This document shows positions 37,187 to 46,870 of a stretch of 64,000 nucleotides of DNA, piece after piece. The number at the start of each line of letters is the position of its first letter. Within the stretch, counting starts at the first letter, position 1. Below the pieces are notes generated by a model, which searched no databases, was not told the DNA's origin, and saw only the letters and a list, made by a program, of their open reading frames with translations. Source of the stretch: Acinetobacter pittii (lineage in GTDB: Bacteria; Pseudomonadota; Gammaproteobacteria; Pseudomonadales; Moraxellaceae); the NCBI RefSeq assembly GCF_034064985.1, contig NZ_CP139249.1:3224001-3288000 (forward strand). The letters are read 5' to 3'. Position numbers and translations under genes: made by a program.

Positions 37187-38116
37187 TTAAAAGCCCAATT
37201 CGATGCCTGCACCATATCTCCATCCTTTTTCGGACTCAGTTGCTTCTTGCATATTAGTCGCTTTTTTTCCTTTTTCATATTGATAAGCAATATCTACAAA
37301 AGGTCGGATTCTCTTAGTAACTTCATATCTGGTTTTAATACCTGTCTTTAATTCAGATAAACCTGATTTTGCAGCATAGTTAGAATTATCGCTAAACACA
37401 GCATCTACTTCGAGATAAGGTTGTGTGATCAATTTCTGGGTTAACAAGAAATCACGCTCGACTTCTAAGCTTGCCCCCCAGAAATTATTCTCACCACCGT
37501 ACAAATAAGCTTGGGTTTCAAAGAAATAGGGAGCTAATCCCAATACGCCAATAACACCATCAACCCGATCACTATTGCTGTTATTTTTATCTTCACTATA
37601 TCTCACCCCCGCCTGCACATCCCAGAAGGGTGCTACATTACGGCTATAAAGTGCAGACACATCATATTTTGGATCATGACTTTCTACTTTATCCAAATTT
37701 GCTTCAATAAATAGGCGATTTTCATCTGTGCCTATCAATGTTTCAATTTTCGATCCTAAAGTACCTTTGCCATCTTCATCCACAGTCCACTCATTCTCAA
37801 ATTTAGTCGTTTGAAAAACTTGTCCACCATGTTCTTTCAGATGCTTATCATGATTTCGGCTATTAGATGTTTCAACTTCAAGACCTGCATTGTTATCTCC
37901 ATCATTACCAGAAGTTGAATTTTGATAAGTATTACGGTCAACATAACCTAGCCCACCAGGCTCTTTTAACAGCATTTTCATACTCTCGGACTGACAGAAT
38001 TTAGTACTATTATCCGTGCGTTGAACATCAGTATTATTTGCAAAAGCTAGACCTGATAATCCAATTAAAGCTATAGATAAAAGTGTCTTAGAATATATTT
38101 TTTTAGTGGTGCGCAT
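37187..38116 (-). CDS. copB: Copper resistance outer-membrane protein CopB (PcoB family)
   Basis: A 309-residue outer-membrane beta-barrel with a signal peptide (about 1-26, ending AFA). Its C-terminal part has the features of CopB/PcoB: NRLFIEANLDKVES, ALYSRNVAPFWDVQAGVRY, RRF-like strand pairs, and a terminal Phe (AGIELGF) needed for barrel insertion. CopB probably holds or exchanges copper at the outer membrane. It overlaps the copA stop by 14 bases, so the two are translationally coupled. The N-terminal His/Met repeats of some CopB homologues are absent here. Confidence 0.88.
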   Translation of the reverse strand: MRTTKKIYSKTLLSIALIGLSGLAFANNTDVQRTDNSTKFCQSESMKMLLKEPGGLGYVDRNTYQNSTSGNDGDNNAGLEVETSNSRNHDKHLKEHGGQVFQTTKFENEWTVDEDGKGTLGSKIETLIGTDENRLFIEANLDKVESHDPKYDVSALYSRNVAPFWDVQAGVRYSEDKNNSNSDRVDGVIGVLGLAPYFFETQAYLYGGENNFWGASLEVERDFLLTQKLITQPYLEVDAVFSDNSNYAAKSGLSELKTGIKTRYEVTKRIRPFVDIAYQYEKGKKATNMQEATESEKGWRYGAGIELGF

Positions 38117-39980
38117 GTTGATTTACCCCCTTATCATTAGTATTAGGTTGAGTAACAACATCTTTCGAAGATGTACTATTACTATCGACATTTGCCACAA
38201 TAAGTTTATTCATCATTCCAGCAGACATGTGATAGAGCAAATGACAATGGATGGCCCATTCACCTAACTCATCAGCAGTTAATAAAGTTGTAACTGTTTT
38301 ACCTGGTGGAACAATTACTGTATGTTTATTCGGCATATTACTTGGATCTTGGCCATTTTCCAGTTGCATAAACATGCCGTGTAAATGCATTGGATGAGCC
38401 ATCATACTGTCGTTAACAAATTTCAAGCGTATACGCTCACCATATTTCACTTTAAATGGTTCAGTTTCATTAAACTTCTTACCATTAATTGTCCAAATAT
38501 AGCGCTCCATATTTCCCCCTAAGCGGATTTCAATTTCACGTTCTGGAGCACGAGTATCTTTTTGAGGGGTTAAAGATTGTAGATCACTATATTGAAGTGC
38601 TTTTAGTCCAGCTGGGGTTGAGGCATTCGCCCATCCGTAAACCACCTCATCTGATCCAGAAGAGCCCATTGTTTTTGAAGACATGTCGTGACCCATACCT
38701 TTCATTGAAGACATGTCGTGACCCATACCTTTCATTGAAGACATGTCATGACCCATACCTTCCATCGAAGACATGTCATGATCCATACCTTTCATTGAAG
38801 ACATGTCATGATCCATACCTTTCATTGAAGACATGTCGTGACCCATACCTTTCATTGAAGACATGTCATGACCCATACCTTCCATCGAAGACATGTCATG
38901 GTTCATTCCCATATCTTCCATCGTCAGTAAAGCACGGGGACGAGGTGTCGGCATCATTATATTTTTTACAGGTGAAGTATTTTCATCATGTAATGTACCG
39001 ATAGAAAAACCACTTCGATCAATAGATTCAGCTTCAATCTGATAACTTGCTTGTTTCGGTTCTACAATAACATCATAAGTCTCAGCGGTTCCTATCCGGA
39101 ACTCATCCACTGGCACGGGTTTTACTGGTTGTCCATCCGCGCTGACTACTGTCATTTTCAGATTAGGAATTCTTACATCGAACAAAGACATTGCAGAAGC
39201 ATTGATAAAACGAAGACGTACTTTTTCTCCAGCTTTAAAATTTCCAGTCCAATTTTGTTCTGGAGTCTTACCATTCATTAAAAACGTATAGTTTGTTACA
39301 TCAGACATATCTGTCTTAAGCATTCGCATCTGATTCCACATGGAACGATCTTTCCATGTTGCTTTTAAACCATCTCTTTTAATCTGCCTGAAAACATCAA
39401 AAACCGTTTCTCTTCGATTCTGGTAATAATCAGCTTCTTTCTTGAGATTACTCATAATCTGACCACTAGTAGAATTGTGAAAATCAGAGAGTAAGACTAC
39501 GTAATCTCTATCAGCTTTTTCTCCAGCCGTTAAAGGAACTTTATTTTTGGGATAAATAACTAGAGGACCATACAAGCCATCTTGCTCTTGGCCTTTACTA
39601 TGCGAGTGATACCAATAGGTTCCATTCTGACGAACCTTGAATTTATATTCATAGGTTTTATTTGGTGCAATACCATCAAACTTGTTGAACCCAGGTACTC
39701 CATCCATAATGCCAGGTAAAATTAAACCATGCCAATGAATAGATGAATCTTGGTTTTTCAACTTGTTGTGTACGCGAATAACGGCATCATCACCTTCCTC
39801 AAACTCAAGAAGAGGTGCAACAAACTTACCATTTACAGTAATTCGTTTTAGAGGCTTTCCTGTAATATTCACCGTCTGTTCAGCAATTGTTAAATCATAT
39901 TCTTTAACCGCTGCCATAACCCAAGTCGACGAAAACAATCCGACTCCTATTAAAAGGACATGACTTAATTTTCTAGACAT
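38103..39980 (-). CDS. copA: Multicopper oxidase CopA with Met/His-rich repeats
   Basis: A 625-residue periplasmic multicopper oxidase with a Sec-type signal (ends VMAA). It lacks the twin Arg typical of CopA Tat signals, so how copper is loaded is a question. The four copper-binding segments are all present: HWHGLI (about residue 82), WYHSHSKGQ (about 123), HPMHLHGMF (about 528), and HCHLLYHMSAGM (about 580) with the type 1 Cys, His and Met. Between the second and third domains lies the repeat (D/G)HDMSSM(K/E)GM, eight units. It oxidises Cu(I) to Cu(II) and binds excess copper. AGGTGA precedes the start. Confidence 0.93.
   Translation of the reverse strand: MSRKLSHVLLIGVGLFSSTWVMAAVKEYDLTIAEQTVNITGKPLKRITVNGKFVAPLLEFEEGDDAVIRVHNKLKNQDSSIHWHGLILPGIMDGVPGFNKFDGIAPNKTYEYKFKVRQNGTYWYHSHSKGQEQDGLYGPLVIYPKNKVPLTAGEKADRDYVVLLSDFHNSTSGQIMSNLKKEADYYQNRRETVFDVFRQIKRDGLKATWKDRSMWNQMRMLKTDMSDVTNYTFLMNGKTPEQNWTGNFKAGEKVRLRFINASAMSLFDVRIPNLKMTVVSADGQPVKPVPVDEFRIGTAETYDVIVEPKQASYQIEAESIDRSGFSIGTLHDENTSPVKNIMMPTPRPRALLTMEDMGMNHDMSSMEGMGHDMSSMKGMGHDMSSMKGMDHDMSSMKGMDHDMSSMEGMGHDMSSMKGMGHDMSSMKGMGHDMSSKTMGSSGSDEVVYGWANASTPAGLKALQYSDLQSLTPQKDTRAPEREIEIRLGGNMERYIWTINGKKFNETEPFKVKYGERIRLKFVNDSMMAHPMHLHGMFMQLENGQDPSNMPNKHTVIVPPGKTVTTLLTADELGEWAIHCHLLYHMSAGMMNKLIVANVDSNSTSSKDVVTQPNTNDKGVNQHAHH
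38671..38910. repeat. 30-bp tandem repeat within copA, eight units
   Basis: Exact 30-bp period, with units starting at 38671, 38701 and so on to 38881. Six central units differ at only a few positions, and the first and last are partly diverged. Each unit codes ten residues, (D/G)HDMSSM(K/E)GM. This is a coding minisatellite, so copy number will vary between isolates. Confidence 0.93.
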
Positions 39981-40062
39981 TTATTTTCACCTATCTATAG
40001 TTAATTGAGGGCTAAGCAGGTGGATAAAATACTTTCCCTCAATATCTTATTTCGCGTATTAA

Positions 40063-40380
40063 TTATTTATTTGGCATATTCATTTTAGAATGGTCCATCT
40101 CACCCATTTGAGAATGATCCATGTTCATCATTTTAGAATGATCCATTTGGGACATATCAGACATTTGGCTGTGATCATGCTGACTATGGTTTTGTTGATT
40201 TTCCTTGCCATCTTTCATATCACAAGGCTTTTTGCATTTCTCTTGTGCTTTTGAATTTACTTTAACTTCTGTACTTACAGTATTTTTCTGTTGAGCATCC
40301 GCAGCCCAAGATTGGCTTCCAGCAATTAAAGTCCCAACACACATAAAAGCAGTAAAGCTACGACGGAATAGAGTTTTCAT
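40063..40380 (-). CDS. Met/His-rich periplasmic copper-binding protein
   Basis: A 105-residue precursor with a signal peptide (about 1-26, ending SWAADA) and a C-terminal half dominated by MDHSxM / HSQM repeats (QMDHSKMMNMDHSQMGEMDHSKM). The middle part, CKKPCDMKDGK, adds two cysteines. Composition fits a copper-sequestering periplasmic protein comparable to CopG/CopK-type small proteins, though I cannot assign a family. The ATG at 40380 has GGAG seven bases upstream; a TTG at 40392 is also in frame. It leads the copA transcript direction and faces copR. Confidence 0.75.
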   Translation of the reverse strand: MKTLFRRSFTAFMCVGTLIAGSQSWAADAQQKNTVSTEVKVNSKAQEKCKKPCDMKDGKENQQNHSQHDHSQMSDMSQMDHSKMMNMDHSQMGEMDHSKMNMPNK

Positions 40381-40450
40381 TGATTGCTCCAAAAATAAAT
40401 TTTATATAACTAACTTATAGGTTGGAACCGGACATCTATGTGACTTGAAA

Positions 40451-40466
40451 ATGACATTTTTGTAAT
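40451..40466. promoter_or_regulatory. Probable CopR box between the Met/His-rich gene and copR
   Basis: ATGACA-TTTT-TGTAAT, an imperfect dyad. The same word ATGACA-N4-TGTAAT occurs at 45134-45149, in the other divergent copper promoter region of the island. It matches the general form of CusR/CopR boxes (AAAATGACA near the centre). Confidence 0.65.
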
Positions 40467-40529
40467 CTACATCGCATCCTGTATTTATAACGTTATTATG
40501 GTCTTAATATGCGATACGGGGCTTAATAA

Positions 40530-41213
40530 ATGAGAATCTTACTAGTTGAAGATGAACAAAAAACTGGTGATTATCTAAAGCAAGGTCTTTCTGAGGCAGG
40601 ATATATTACAGACTGGGTTACAGATGGCTTATCAGGTAAACATCAAGCTCTTTCTGAAGAATATGATCTAATTATACTAGATGTAATGTTACCGAAGTTA
40701 GATGGTTGGAATATCATTAATGATATTCGCAAAAGTGGCAAAACTATGCCTATCCTTTTTCTCTCAGCACGTGATCAAATTGAAGATAGAGTTAAAGGCC
40801 TGGAACTAGGAGCTGATGATTATCTCGTTAAGCCTTTTGCTTTTGCAGAACTTCTTGCCCGAATTAAAACTTTACTTCGTCGCGGTCAACAAAAGGAAGA
40901 TAGCAATATTATTACTATTGCTGATCTTGAACTTGATCTTCGTAAACGCCGTGTCACACGTGCTGGACAAAGAATTGACCTTACAGCTAAAGAGTTCGCA
41001 TTGATGGAATTATTCATGCGTAGACGTGGAGAGATTCTGCCTCGTGCTCTCATTGCTTCTCAAATATGGGATATGAATTTTGATAGTGATACAAACGTTG
41101 TAGAAGTCGCTATTAAACGTCTAAGAAATAAAATAGATAGTAATTTTAGTCCTAAGTTGATTCAAAACATCCGCGGAATGGGGTATGTCTTAGAGGTAGA
41201 AGATGACTCATAA
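40530..41213 (+). CDS. copR: Copper response regulator CopR (OmpR family)
   Basis: A 227-residue OmpR/PhoB-type regulator. The receiver domain has [17 protein letters not shown], the phospho-Asp in [14 protein letters not shown] (Asp near 51) and the Lys in [14 protein letters not shown] (about 101). A winged-helix DNA-binding domain (about 125-225) ends in [11 protein letters not shown] and IRGMGYVLE. It is the standard CusR/CopR heavy-metal regulator. It overlaps the copS start by 11 bases. The box directly upstream suggests autoregulation. Confidence 0.93.
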   Translation: MRILLVEDEQKTGDYLKQGLSEAGYITDWVTDGLSGKHQALSEEYDLIILDVMLPKLDGWNIINDIRKSGKTMPILFLSARDQIEDRVKGLELGADDYLVKPFAFAELLARIKTLLRRGQQKEDSNIITIADLELDLRKRRVTRAGQRIDLTAKEFALMELFMRRRGEILPRALIASQIWDMNFDSDTNVVEVAIKRLRNKIDSNFSPKLIQNIRGMGYVLEVEDDS

Positions 41214-42579
41214 ACTGTTTAATGCGATCAGTTTCCGTATTGCTCTCATCTTCTCATTATCTACCATTATTATCTTAATGATTATGGGGCTGGTCATTCA
41301 TCAGCTTGTTATGCATCATTTTGAAACTCAGGACCGCACTCAGCTAGAAGGGAAAATTCAGCTTTTAGAAAATTTACTGGAACAGAATCCGAAAAATACC
41401 GATGAACTAAAGATATATTTAAAAGATGCTTTAGTTGGCCATCATGACCTAATTGTCCAGATTGAACGCCCAACTGGCCAAATCATTTTTAGTTCAGCAC
41501 CTGCCGTTATAAAGGCTAAAACATTAGTAAAGTCCAAACATATCCCTTGGATAGAGTGGGAAATTCAAAATAAAACATACCGCGGTTTAGTTTATAAGAA
41601 GTCGTTTGATAAAAATATGAGTGTTCCAACTGCTCAAATTATTGTTGGAATCGATACCTCCGAACATCAACATTTTTTAAACGACTTTAGACGACAATTG
41701 TTATATATCGGAGTGGTGGGCACAATTTGTTTAATGTTTTTAGGTTGGTTTGCCGCATGGAGGGGCTTACGTCCAGTTCAGAAAATGGCAAAAGTTGCAG
41801 AAGGTATTTCAGCTCAGCATCTATCTGAACGTTTAGCAGTCGATAACACTCCTACTGAACTAAAATCATTAGCCATAGCCTTTAACGATATGCTAGATCG
41901 ATTAGAAACTGCTGTAGAAAAACTCTCAGATTTTTCATCTGATCTTGCCCATGAAATTAGAACGCCAATTAATAATTTAATGACTCAAACTCAAGTATGT
42001 TTATCTCGTAGTCGGGATATTAATACTTATCAGGAAGTCCTCTTTTCTAATCTGGAAGAGTTTGAACGTTTGGCTCGAATGGTTTCAGATATGTTATTTC
42101 TTGCAAAGGCAGAGCATGGCCTACACTTACCAAACCTGCAGCAGATCAACCTGGTACAAGAAATTTCTGCTTTATTTGACTTCTATGATGCTATCGCTGC
42201 TGAAAAGGGAATGTCCCTAGAACAAAGTGGACAAGGATATGTAAAAGGCGATCCTTCAATGTTACGTCGTGCACTGAGTAATTTACTATCAAATGCGATC
42301 AAATATGGCAAACCTGATACAGTAATTAAGATTAACTGCCGACAAAATATTGATACCACTATATTTACAATCGAAAATGAAAGCTCACCAATAACATCTG
42401 AGCAGCTGAATCGGTTATTTGACCGTTTTTACCGTACGGATGCGTCCAGACAAAGAGTTGAGGAAGGCACAGGTTTAGGTCTAGCAATTACCAAGTCAAT
42501 TCTTGATGTACATGGTGCAACGATTCAAGCGGACTATAACAACGGTCGGATAGCTTTTCAAATAATTTTTAAAAGATAA
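41203..42579 (+). CDS. copS: Heavy-metal sensor histidine kinase CopS
   Basis: A 458-residue CusS/CopS kinase. It has a first membrane segment (about 12-32), a periplasmic sensor domain (about 33-160), a second membrane segment (about 165-190), HAMP (SAQHLSERL), HisKA with [10 protein letters not shown] (His near 251), and HATPase with [16 protein letters not shown] and GTGLGLAI. It senses periplasmic copper and phosphorylates CopR. GAGGTAGAAG lies immediately before its ATG inside copR. Confidence 0.93.
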   Translation: MTHKLFNAISFRIALIFSLSTIIILMIMGLVIHQLVMHHFETQDRTQLEGKIQLLENLLEQNPKNTDELKIYLKDALVGHHDLIVQIERPTGQIIFSSAPAVIKAKTLVKSKHIPWIEWEIQNKTYRGLVYKKSFDKNMSVPTAQIIVGIDTSEHQHFLNDFRRQLLYIGVVGTICLMFLGWFAAWRGLRPVQKMAKVAEGISAQHLSERLAVDNTPTELKSLAIAFNDMLDRLETAVEKLSDFSSDLAHEIRTPINNLMTQTQVCLSRSRDINTYQEVLFSNLEEFERLARMVSDMLFLAKAEHGLHLPNLQQINLVQEISALFDFYDAIAAEKGMSLEQSGQGYVKGDPSMLRRALSNLLSNAIKYGKPDTVIKINCRQNIDTTIFTIENESSPITSEQLNRLFDRFYRTDASRQRVEEGTGLGLAITKSILDVHGATIQADYNNGRIAFQIIFKR

Positions 42580-42600
42580 ATATTTGTGAATAAAAAATAA

Positions 42601-42642
42601 CTGACTACTCATTTCTATATCTAAAAAGTTATGAGTAGTCAG
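42601..42642. terminator. Convergent terminator between copS and the P-type ATPase
   Basis: 12-bp perfect arms (CTGACTACTCAT / ATGAGTAGTCAG) around an 18-base loop. A long A-rich stretch lies on the copS side, giving a U run for the minus-strand ATPase transcript. Confidence 0.75.
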
Positions 42643-42656
42643 ACAATGATTCTTTC

Positions 42657-44996
42657 TTAACTACGTAACCTTAAAGCATTACCAATAACCGATGCTGAAC
42701 TTAGGCTCATTGCTAAAGCTGCGATCATAGGAGAAAGTAGCCAACCGGTAAATGGATATAAAATACCCGCAGCTAAAGGGATGCCTAAAGCATTATAAAG
42801 AAATGCAAACATCAGGTTTTGCCTCATATTTTTAATAGTGGCCTCTGACAGGGAACGAGCGATCTCTATACCCCGTAAATCACCTTTGACTAAAGTGACT
42901 TGAGCACTATTCATGGCCACATCTGTTCCTGTTCCCATTGCAATACCAATATCCGCTTGAGCTAAAGCTGGGGCATCATTGATGCCATCACCTGCCATTG
43001 CAACCATTCTTCCTTCTTTTTGTAATTTATTAACCAGTTCCAGTTTATCTGCCGGTTTAACTTCTCCATAAACTTCATCAATGCCTAATCTAGCTCCAAC
43101 TGATTTTGCAGTAGTTAAACCATCTCCTGTGGCCATTATAATTCTTAAACCAGAATTCTTCAGAGCATGCACAGCCTCAGGTGTACTGGCTTTGATTGGA
43201 TCAGAAACAGCCAATAATCCTACGAGCTTCCCATCAACAGCCAAATGCATAACACTCGCACCTTCTGCTCTTAATTGCTCAGCTTGAGGGATATATGTAT
43301 CAACTGATATGCCGAGTTGTTCCATTAGAGCGGTATTGCCTAATGCTAATTGTTGCCCCTCTAACTCGCCCTTCACACCAATTCCGGAACCTGACTCGAA
43401 AGATGTTGGTGTGGTTAGTACAAGGTTTCTTTCACGGGCAGCCCGTACAATTGCATCCGCCAAGGGATGTTCACTACCTTGATCCAAGCTCGCAGCTAGT
43501 CTGAGAACTTCATTCCCTTCATATCCGGATAAAGCAATGACCTTATCAAACGAGGGGTGACCTTCTGTTAAGGTGCCTGTTTTATCAATAATTAATGTAT
43601 CTATCTTACGTAAATTTTCTATTGCTGCGGCATCACGGAAGAGTACGCCATTGGATGCACCACAACCTGTTGCGACCATGATTGACATGGGTGTAGCCAA
43701 TCCTAAAGCACACGGGCAAGCAATAATTAAAACTGCGACAGCATTGATTAGTCCATATACCCAACTTGGTTCTGGTCCAAATATTCCCCAACCAAAAAAA
43801 GTAAGGATAGATATACCGATCACCACCAGCACAAACCAACCGGCTACCTGATCTGCCATTCTTTGCATAGGGGCTTTAGAACGCTGAGCCTGTGCCACCA
43901 TTTGAACTATCTGTGAAAGTACTGTTGAAGAGCCGACCTTTTCCGAGCGCATCACTAATGAACCGTTCATATTCATTGTCGCACCAATGACTTGGTCACC
44001 TATACGTTTTGTTACCGGAACTGGCTCCCCCGTTAACATCGACTCATCAATAGAACTTGAACCTTCTGTAATTACTCCATCAACAGGTACTTTTTCACCT
44101 GGCCGCACTCTCAGTAAATCTCCAACATGTACATGGGAAAGTGGGATATCTTCCTCTCGGCCATCTTCGTTAATTTTTCTTGCAGTCTTTGGAGCCAGCC
44201 CAAGTAAAGACTTAATTGCTTCCGAAGTCTGTGACCGAGCTTTTAATTCAAGTACTTGACCTAATAAGGTCAATGAAATAATGGCGGCTGTAGCTTCAAA
44301 ATACACAGCGACACGCCCCATAGAAACAAAAGAATCTGGAAATACTTGTGGGGCCAAAGTCCCAACGAGACTATATATAAATGCAGCCCCAGTCCCAATT
44401 CCGATTAAAGTCCACATATTCGGACTACGATTTAAAATTGATTGCCAACATCTTACAAAAAATGGCCAACCTGCCCAAAAAACGATTGGTAAAGTAAGGA
44501 CAAGTTCAATCCAGCTTTGCACCTTCATTTCAAACCAATTCAGTTGATGACCAAACATCGCCAAAAATACTACAATTAGGGTCAACGGTAAGGTGTACCA
44601 AAATCTTCTTTTAAAATCTTTAAGTTCAGAATTATCATCAGCTTCATCTAGATTGGGTAGTAATGGTTCTAGTGACATACCGCATATGGGGCAGTTACCG
44701 GGATGATTTTGCCGGATCTCTGGATGCATTGGGCAAGTATAAATTGATAAGGTATTTACACTATCTGAGTGTGTATCCATCTTATTTAGAGAGGCATTTG
44801 CGGAAGCAGATTCATTTTCTTTAGCAATATACAAAGCAGGATCATGCTTAAATTTTATCTGACATTTTTCACTACAAAAGTAAAAAGTCTTAATACCAAC
44901 TTGTTCATGAAATTTAGATTCTTCTGTTACAGCCATGCCACAGACAGGATCCTTAAGTGCTTCATTTATACTTTTCTTTTCATGATGATGGTTCAT
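42657..44996 (-). CDS. Cu(I)/Ag(I) P1B-type ATPase with YHS and heavy-metal-binding N-terminal domains
   Basis: A 779-residue P-type ATPase. Instead of the usual HMA domains, the N terminus has a YHS-like domain ([17 protein letters not shown]... FYFCSEKC, about 16-55). A second metal domain follows ([26 protein letters not shown], about 87-112). Then come the membrane helices with the ion site CPCAL (about residue 427), the phosphorylation motif [11 protein letters not shown], the TGES-like LTGEPVP, and [10 protein letters not shown]. It is the export form of copper/silver ATPase (CopA/SilP-like). AAGGAGG gives a very strong start. Next to copRS and copC. Confidence 0.92.
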   Translation of the reverse strand: MNHHHEKKSINEALKDPVCGMAVTEESKFHEQVGIKTFYFCSEKCQIKFKHDPALYIAKENESASANASLNKMDTHSDSVNTLSIYTCPMHPEIRQNHPGNCPICGMSLEPLLPNLDEADDNSELKDFKRRFWYTLPLTLIVVFLAMFGHQLNWFEMKVQSWIELVLTLPIVFWAGWPFFVRCWQSILNRSPNMWTLIGIGTGAAFIYSLVGTLAPQVFPDSFVSMGRVAVYFEATAAIISLTLLGQVLELKARSQTSEAIKSLLGLAPKTARKINEDGREEDIPLSHVHVGDLLRVRPGEKVPVDGVITEGSSSIDESMLTGEPVPVTKRIGDQVIGATMNMNGSLVMRSEKVGSSTVLSQIVQMVAQAQRSKAPMQRMADQVAGWFVLVVIGISILTFFGWGIFGPEPSWVYGLINAVAVLIIACPCALGLATPMSIMVATGCGASNGVLFRDAAAIENLRKIDTLIIDKTGTLTEGHPSFDKVIALSGYEGNEVLRLAASLDQGSEHPLADAIVRAARERNLVLTTPTSFESGSGIGVKGELEGQQLALGNTALMEQLGISVDTYIPQAEQLRAEGASVMHLAVDGKLVGLLAVSDPIKASTPEAVHALKNSGLRIIMATGDGLTTAKSVGARLGIDEVYGEVKPADKLELVNKLQKEGRMVAMAGDGINDAPALAQADIGIAMGTGTDVAMNSAQVTLVKGDLRGIEIARSLSEATIKNMRQNLMFAFLYNALGIPLAAGILYPFTGWLLSPMIAALAMSLSSASVIGNALRLRS

Positions 44997-45133
44997 ATAT
45001 AAACCTCCTTCATATTTAATTTAAAAAAAAACAATTAGCTTCGGACAGAAATAAATTTCCGGTTATTTGGATATTTAATGAACATTTTTCTTGATAAAGT
45101 CAGTTTAGCACTTGTGAGTTTTCAATTCTAAAA

Positions 45134-45149
45134 ATGACAAAAATGTAAT
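45134..45149. promoter_or_regulatory. Probable CopR box between the P-type ATPase gene and copC
   Basis: ATGACA-AAAA-TGTAAT, the second copy of the box seen at 40451-40466. It lies 130 bases before copC and 138 bases before the divergent ATPase gene. Confidence 0.6.
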
Positions 45150-45278
45150 TTTGGAGTCATCAAGACGTTTCTCTCTTTCTTGAATAATAGGCATACAAAG
45201 AGTGATGACCAACTCTATCAATTTAGGAATTTCACTGGGTCATTACTTAGCAAGTACTAATTTTAAAAAGGTGATGAA

Positions 45279-45659
45279 ATGAAAATTTTCCAAAATAAAG
45301 TGTCTGCTCTACGTAATGTACTAGTAGGTGCGACTATGGTTGTAGCTGCTTCAAGCGCATTTGCTCATGTCAAACTTGAAAGTGCTACTCCGGCTATTAA
45401 TGCATCTGTAGCAAGCCAGCCCAAAAATATAACTTTGAATTTTGGTGATGAAGTCATGTTAATGAATGTCAAATTACTTGACGCTCAACGTAAAGACATC
45501 CCTTTAAATTACCAGGTAACTCATGATTTAAAAAAATCATTTGAAGTCGCAGTACCTAAACTTAAGAAAGGCAAGTACACAGTGGTTTGGACCACAATGG
45601 GTGCTGATGGTCATAACATGAATGGTGAATATAGCTTCACCATTAAATCAGCGAAATAA
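45279..45659 (+). CDS. copC: Periplasmic copper-binding protein CopC
   Basis: A 126-residue precursor with a signal peptide (about 1-29, ending SAFA) followed by HVKLESATPA, where the His directly after cleavage is the Cu(II) ligand of CopC. The C-terminal end has VVWTTMGADGHNMNGEYSF, with the second His/Asp site. It binds periplasmic copper and works with CopD, the next gene. AAGGTGA lies before the ATG. Confidence 0.93.
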   Translation: MKIFQNKVSALRNVLVGATMVVAASSAFAHVKLESATPAINASVASQPKNITLNFGDEVMLMNVKLLDAQRKDIPLNYQVTHDLKKSFEVAVPKLKKGKYTVVWTTMGADGHNMNGEYSFTIKSAK

Positions 45660-45679
45660 CCATAAAACACCAGTAGTCT

Positions 45680-45704
45680 ATATGCCAGCAGCTTGCTGGC
45701 ATAT
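45680..45704 (+). other. Intercistronic hairpin between copC and copD
   Basis: Perfect 11-bp arms ATATGCCAGCA / TGCTGGCATAT with a GCT loop; no T run follows. It sits in the 65-base spacer and may lower or protect the downstream copD message. Confidence 0.65.
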
Positions 45705-45724
45705 TGCTATCGCGGGGGATAAAT

Positions 45725-46606
45725 ATGAATCCTGAAACTTGGATATATGCAACGTGGCTGATTAAAGTCATTTTATATTTAGGAATAGCCTTTGTCGTTG
45801 GGGGCGCCTTTAGCTATTTTCTACTGGGACGCTATGTAGAAATCAAGGAAATTCTCCTAAAGTACATTACTATTGGTGCCGGATTAGGCTTTATTTCAAG
45901 TACTTTAGGTTTCTTCGTTCTTATAGGAAGTTTTGCCAATACAGGTCTTTCTGGGATGTGGGACAGTAACTACATTAATATCTTAGTAAATACACCTACT
46001 GGGCATATCCATATCATCCGTTCAGTCAGCTTCGCATTTTTACTGTTATTTATGCTCGTAAAGCTTAGTAAAGGGACTATCCAGATTTCCAAAGTAGAAG
46101 GGACAATTTTTACCATCCTGCTCATCCCCATAGTTTTTAGTTTTTCACAACTAGGCCATGTTACGAATTTACCTTTATTAGCTCAATTCTTATTATCAAT
46201 ACATGTACTTGTAATGTCCTTATGGATGGGATCACTTTTCCCTTTATGGAGAACAACTAAAAAAATTACTGGTCTTCCATTAAAAGATCGCATGCATTTA
46301 TTTGGAAGAATCGCAGCATTTGTTGTAGGAATACTACTCGCTTGTGGTGCCAGTATTGCGCTGTTACTCATTAAAGATTTTAATACTCTACTAAATACTC
46401 CTTATGGACATGGTTTTATTATTAAAATCGCATTTGTTCTAAGCATTTTATTATTAGCTGCCTCTAACAAATGGTATTTTACCCCTCGCTTACAAGACCC
46501 GAAATTTGCCGGACAGTTGGGTTATGCCATTTTATTTGAAATATCATTAGGCTTAATGATCCTTTTAACGACTGGATATATTACAACTGTAGTGGGAATT
46601 GATTAA
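45725..46606 (+). CDS. copD: CopD-family inner-membrane copper transport protein
   Basis: A 293-residue protein with about eight hydrophobic helices. Typical CopD features are HIHIIRSVSFAFLLLF and VLVMSLWMGSLFPLWRTTKK (the conserved His/Trp positions), then YGHGFIIKIAFVLSILLLAASNKW. CopD is thought to move copper across the inner membrane with CopC as donor. The ATG at 45725 has GGGGGA seven bases upstream; an in-frame start seven codons earlier is not used here. It ends the copper region. Confidence 0.85.
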   Translation: MNPETWIYATWLIKVILYLGIAFVVGGAFSYFLLGRYVEIKEILLKYITIGAGLGFISSTLGFFVLIGSFANTGLSGMWDSNYINILVNTPTGHIHIIRSVSFAFLLLFMLVKLSKGTIQISKVEGTIFTILLIPIVFSFSQLGHVTNLPLLAQFLLSIHVLVMSLWMGSLFPLWRTTKKITGLPLKDRMHLFGRIAAFVVGILLACGASIALLLIKDFNTLLNTPYGHGFIIKIAFVLSILLLAASNKWYFTPRLQDPKFAGQLGYAILFEISLGLMILLTTGYITTVVGID

Positions 46607-46870
46607 ATAGGTATATAGAAATTTAAAAAGTAAAATGAAAAAAATTATCTGATTCTGTTTGATTTCATTATTGGTTCAATTCTTGATATTTTTTCTAACT
46701 CCATAAGCTTTACTATTGTAAGTAGAGTGTAGTGTACGGCTATAGAGTCTCAAATCTTTTAAAATATAGGGGTAAAATTACTTACCCCATAATCTGCCTA
46801 TGTTTTTATACATTAATTACATGATTTTCTGTAATTAATGTATAAATGAACTTAAATAAATAATCATACC
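46607..46870. other. Spacer with a perfect 42-bp inverted repeat
   Basis: At 46805-46846 two perfect 17-bp arms (TTTATACATTAATTACA and its complement) flank the 8-base spacer TGATTTTC. There is no T run after it, so it is not a standard terminator for either copD or the DUF932 gene. Nothing else is seen in the spacer. Confidence 0.7.

Noticed and set aside
38671..38910. Possible CRISPR array (regular repeats of 30 bp)
   Set aside because: The repeats are directly adjacent without spacers, in frame with copA, and no cas gene is near.
38489..39004. Plus-strand frame made of repeated KTCHDPYLSL-like units
   Set aside because: It is the other-strand reading of the copA repeat array; copA has all copper motifs and a ribosome-binding site.
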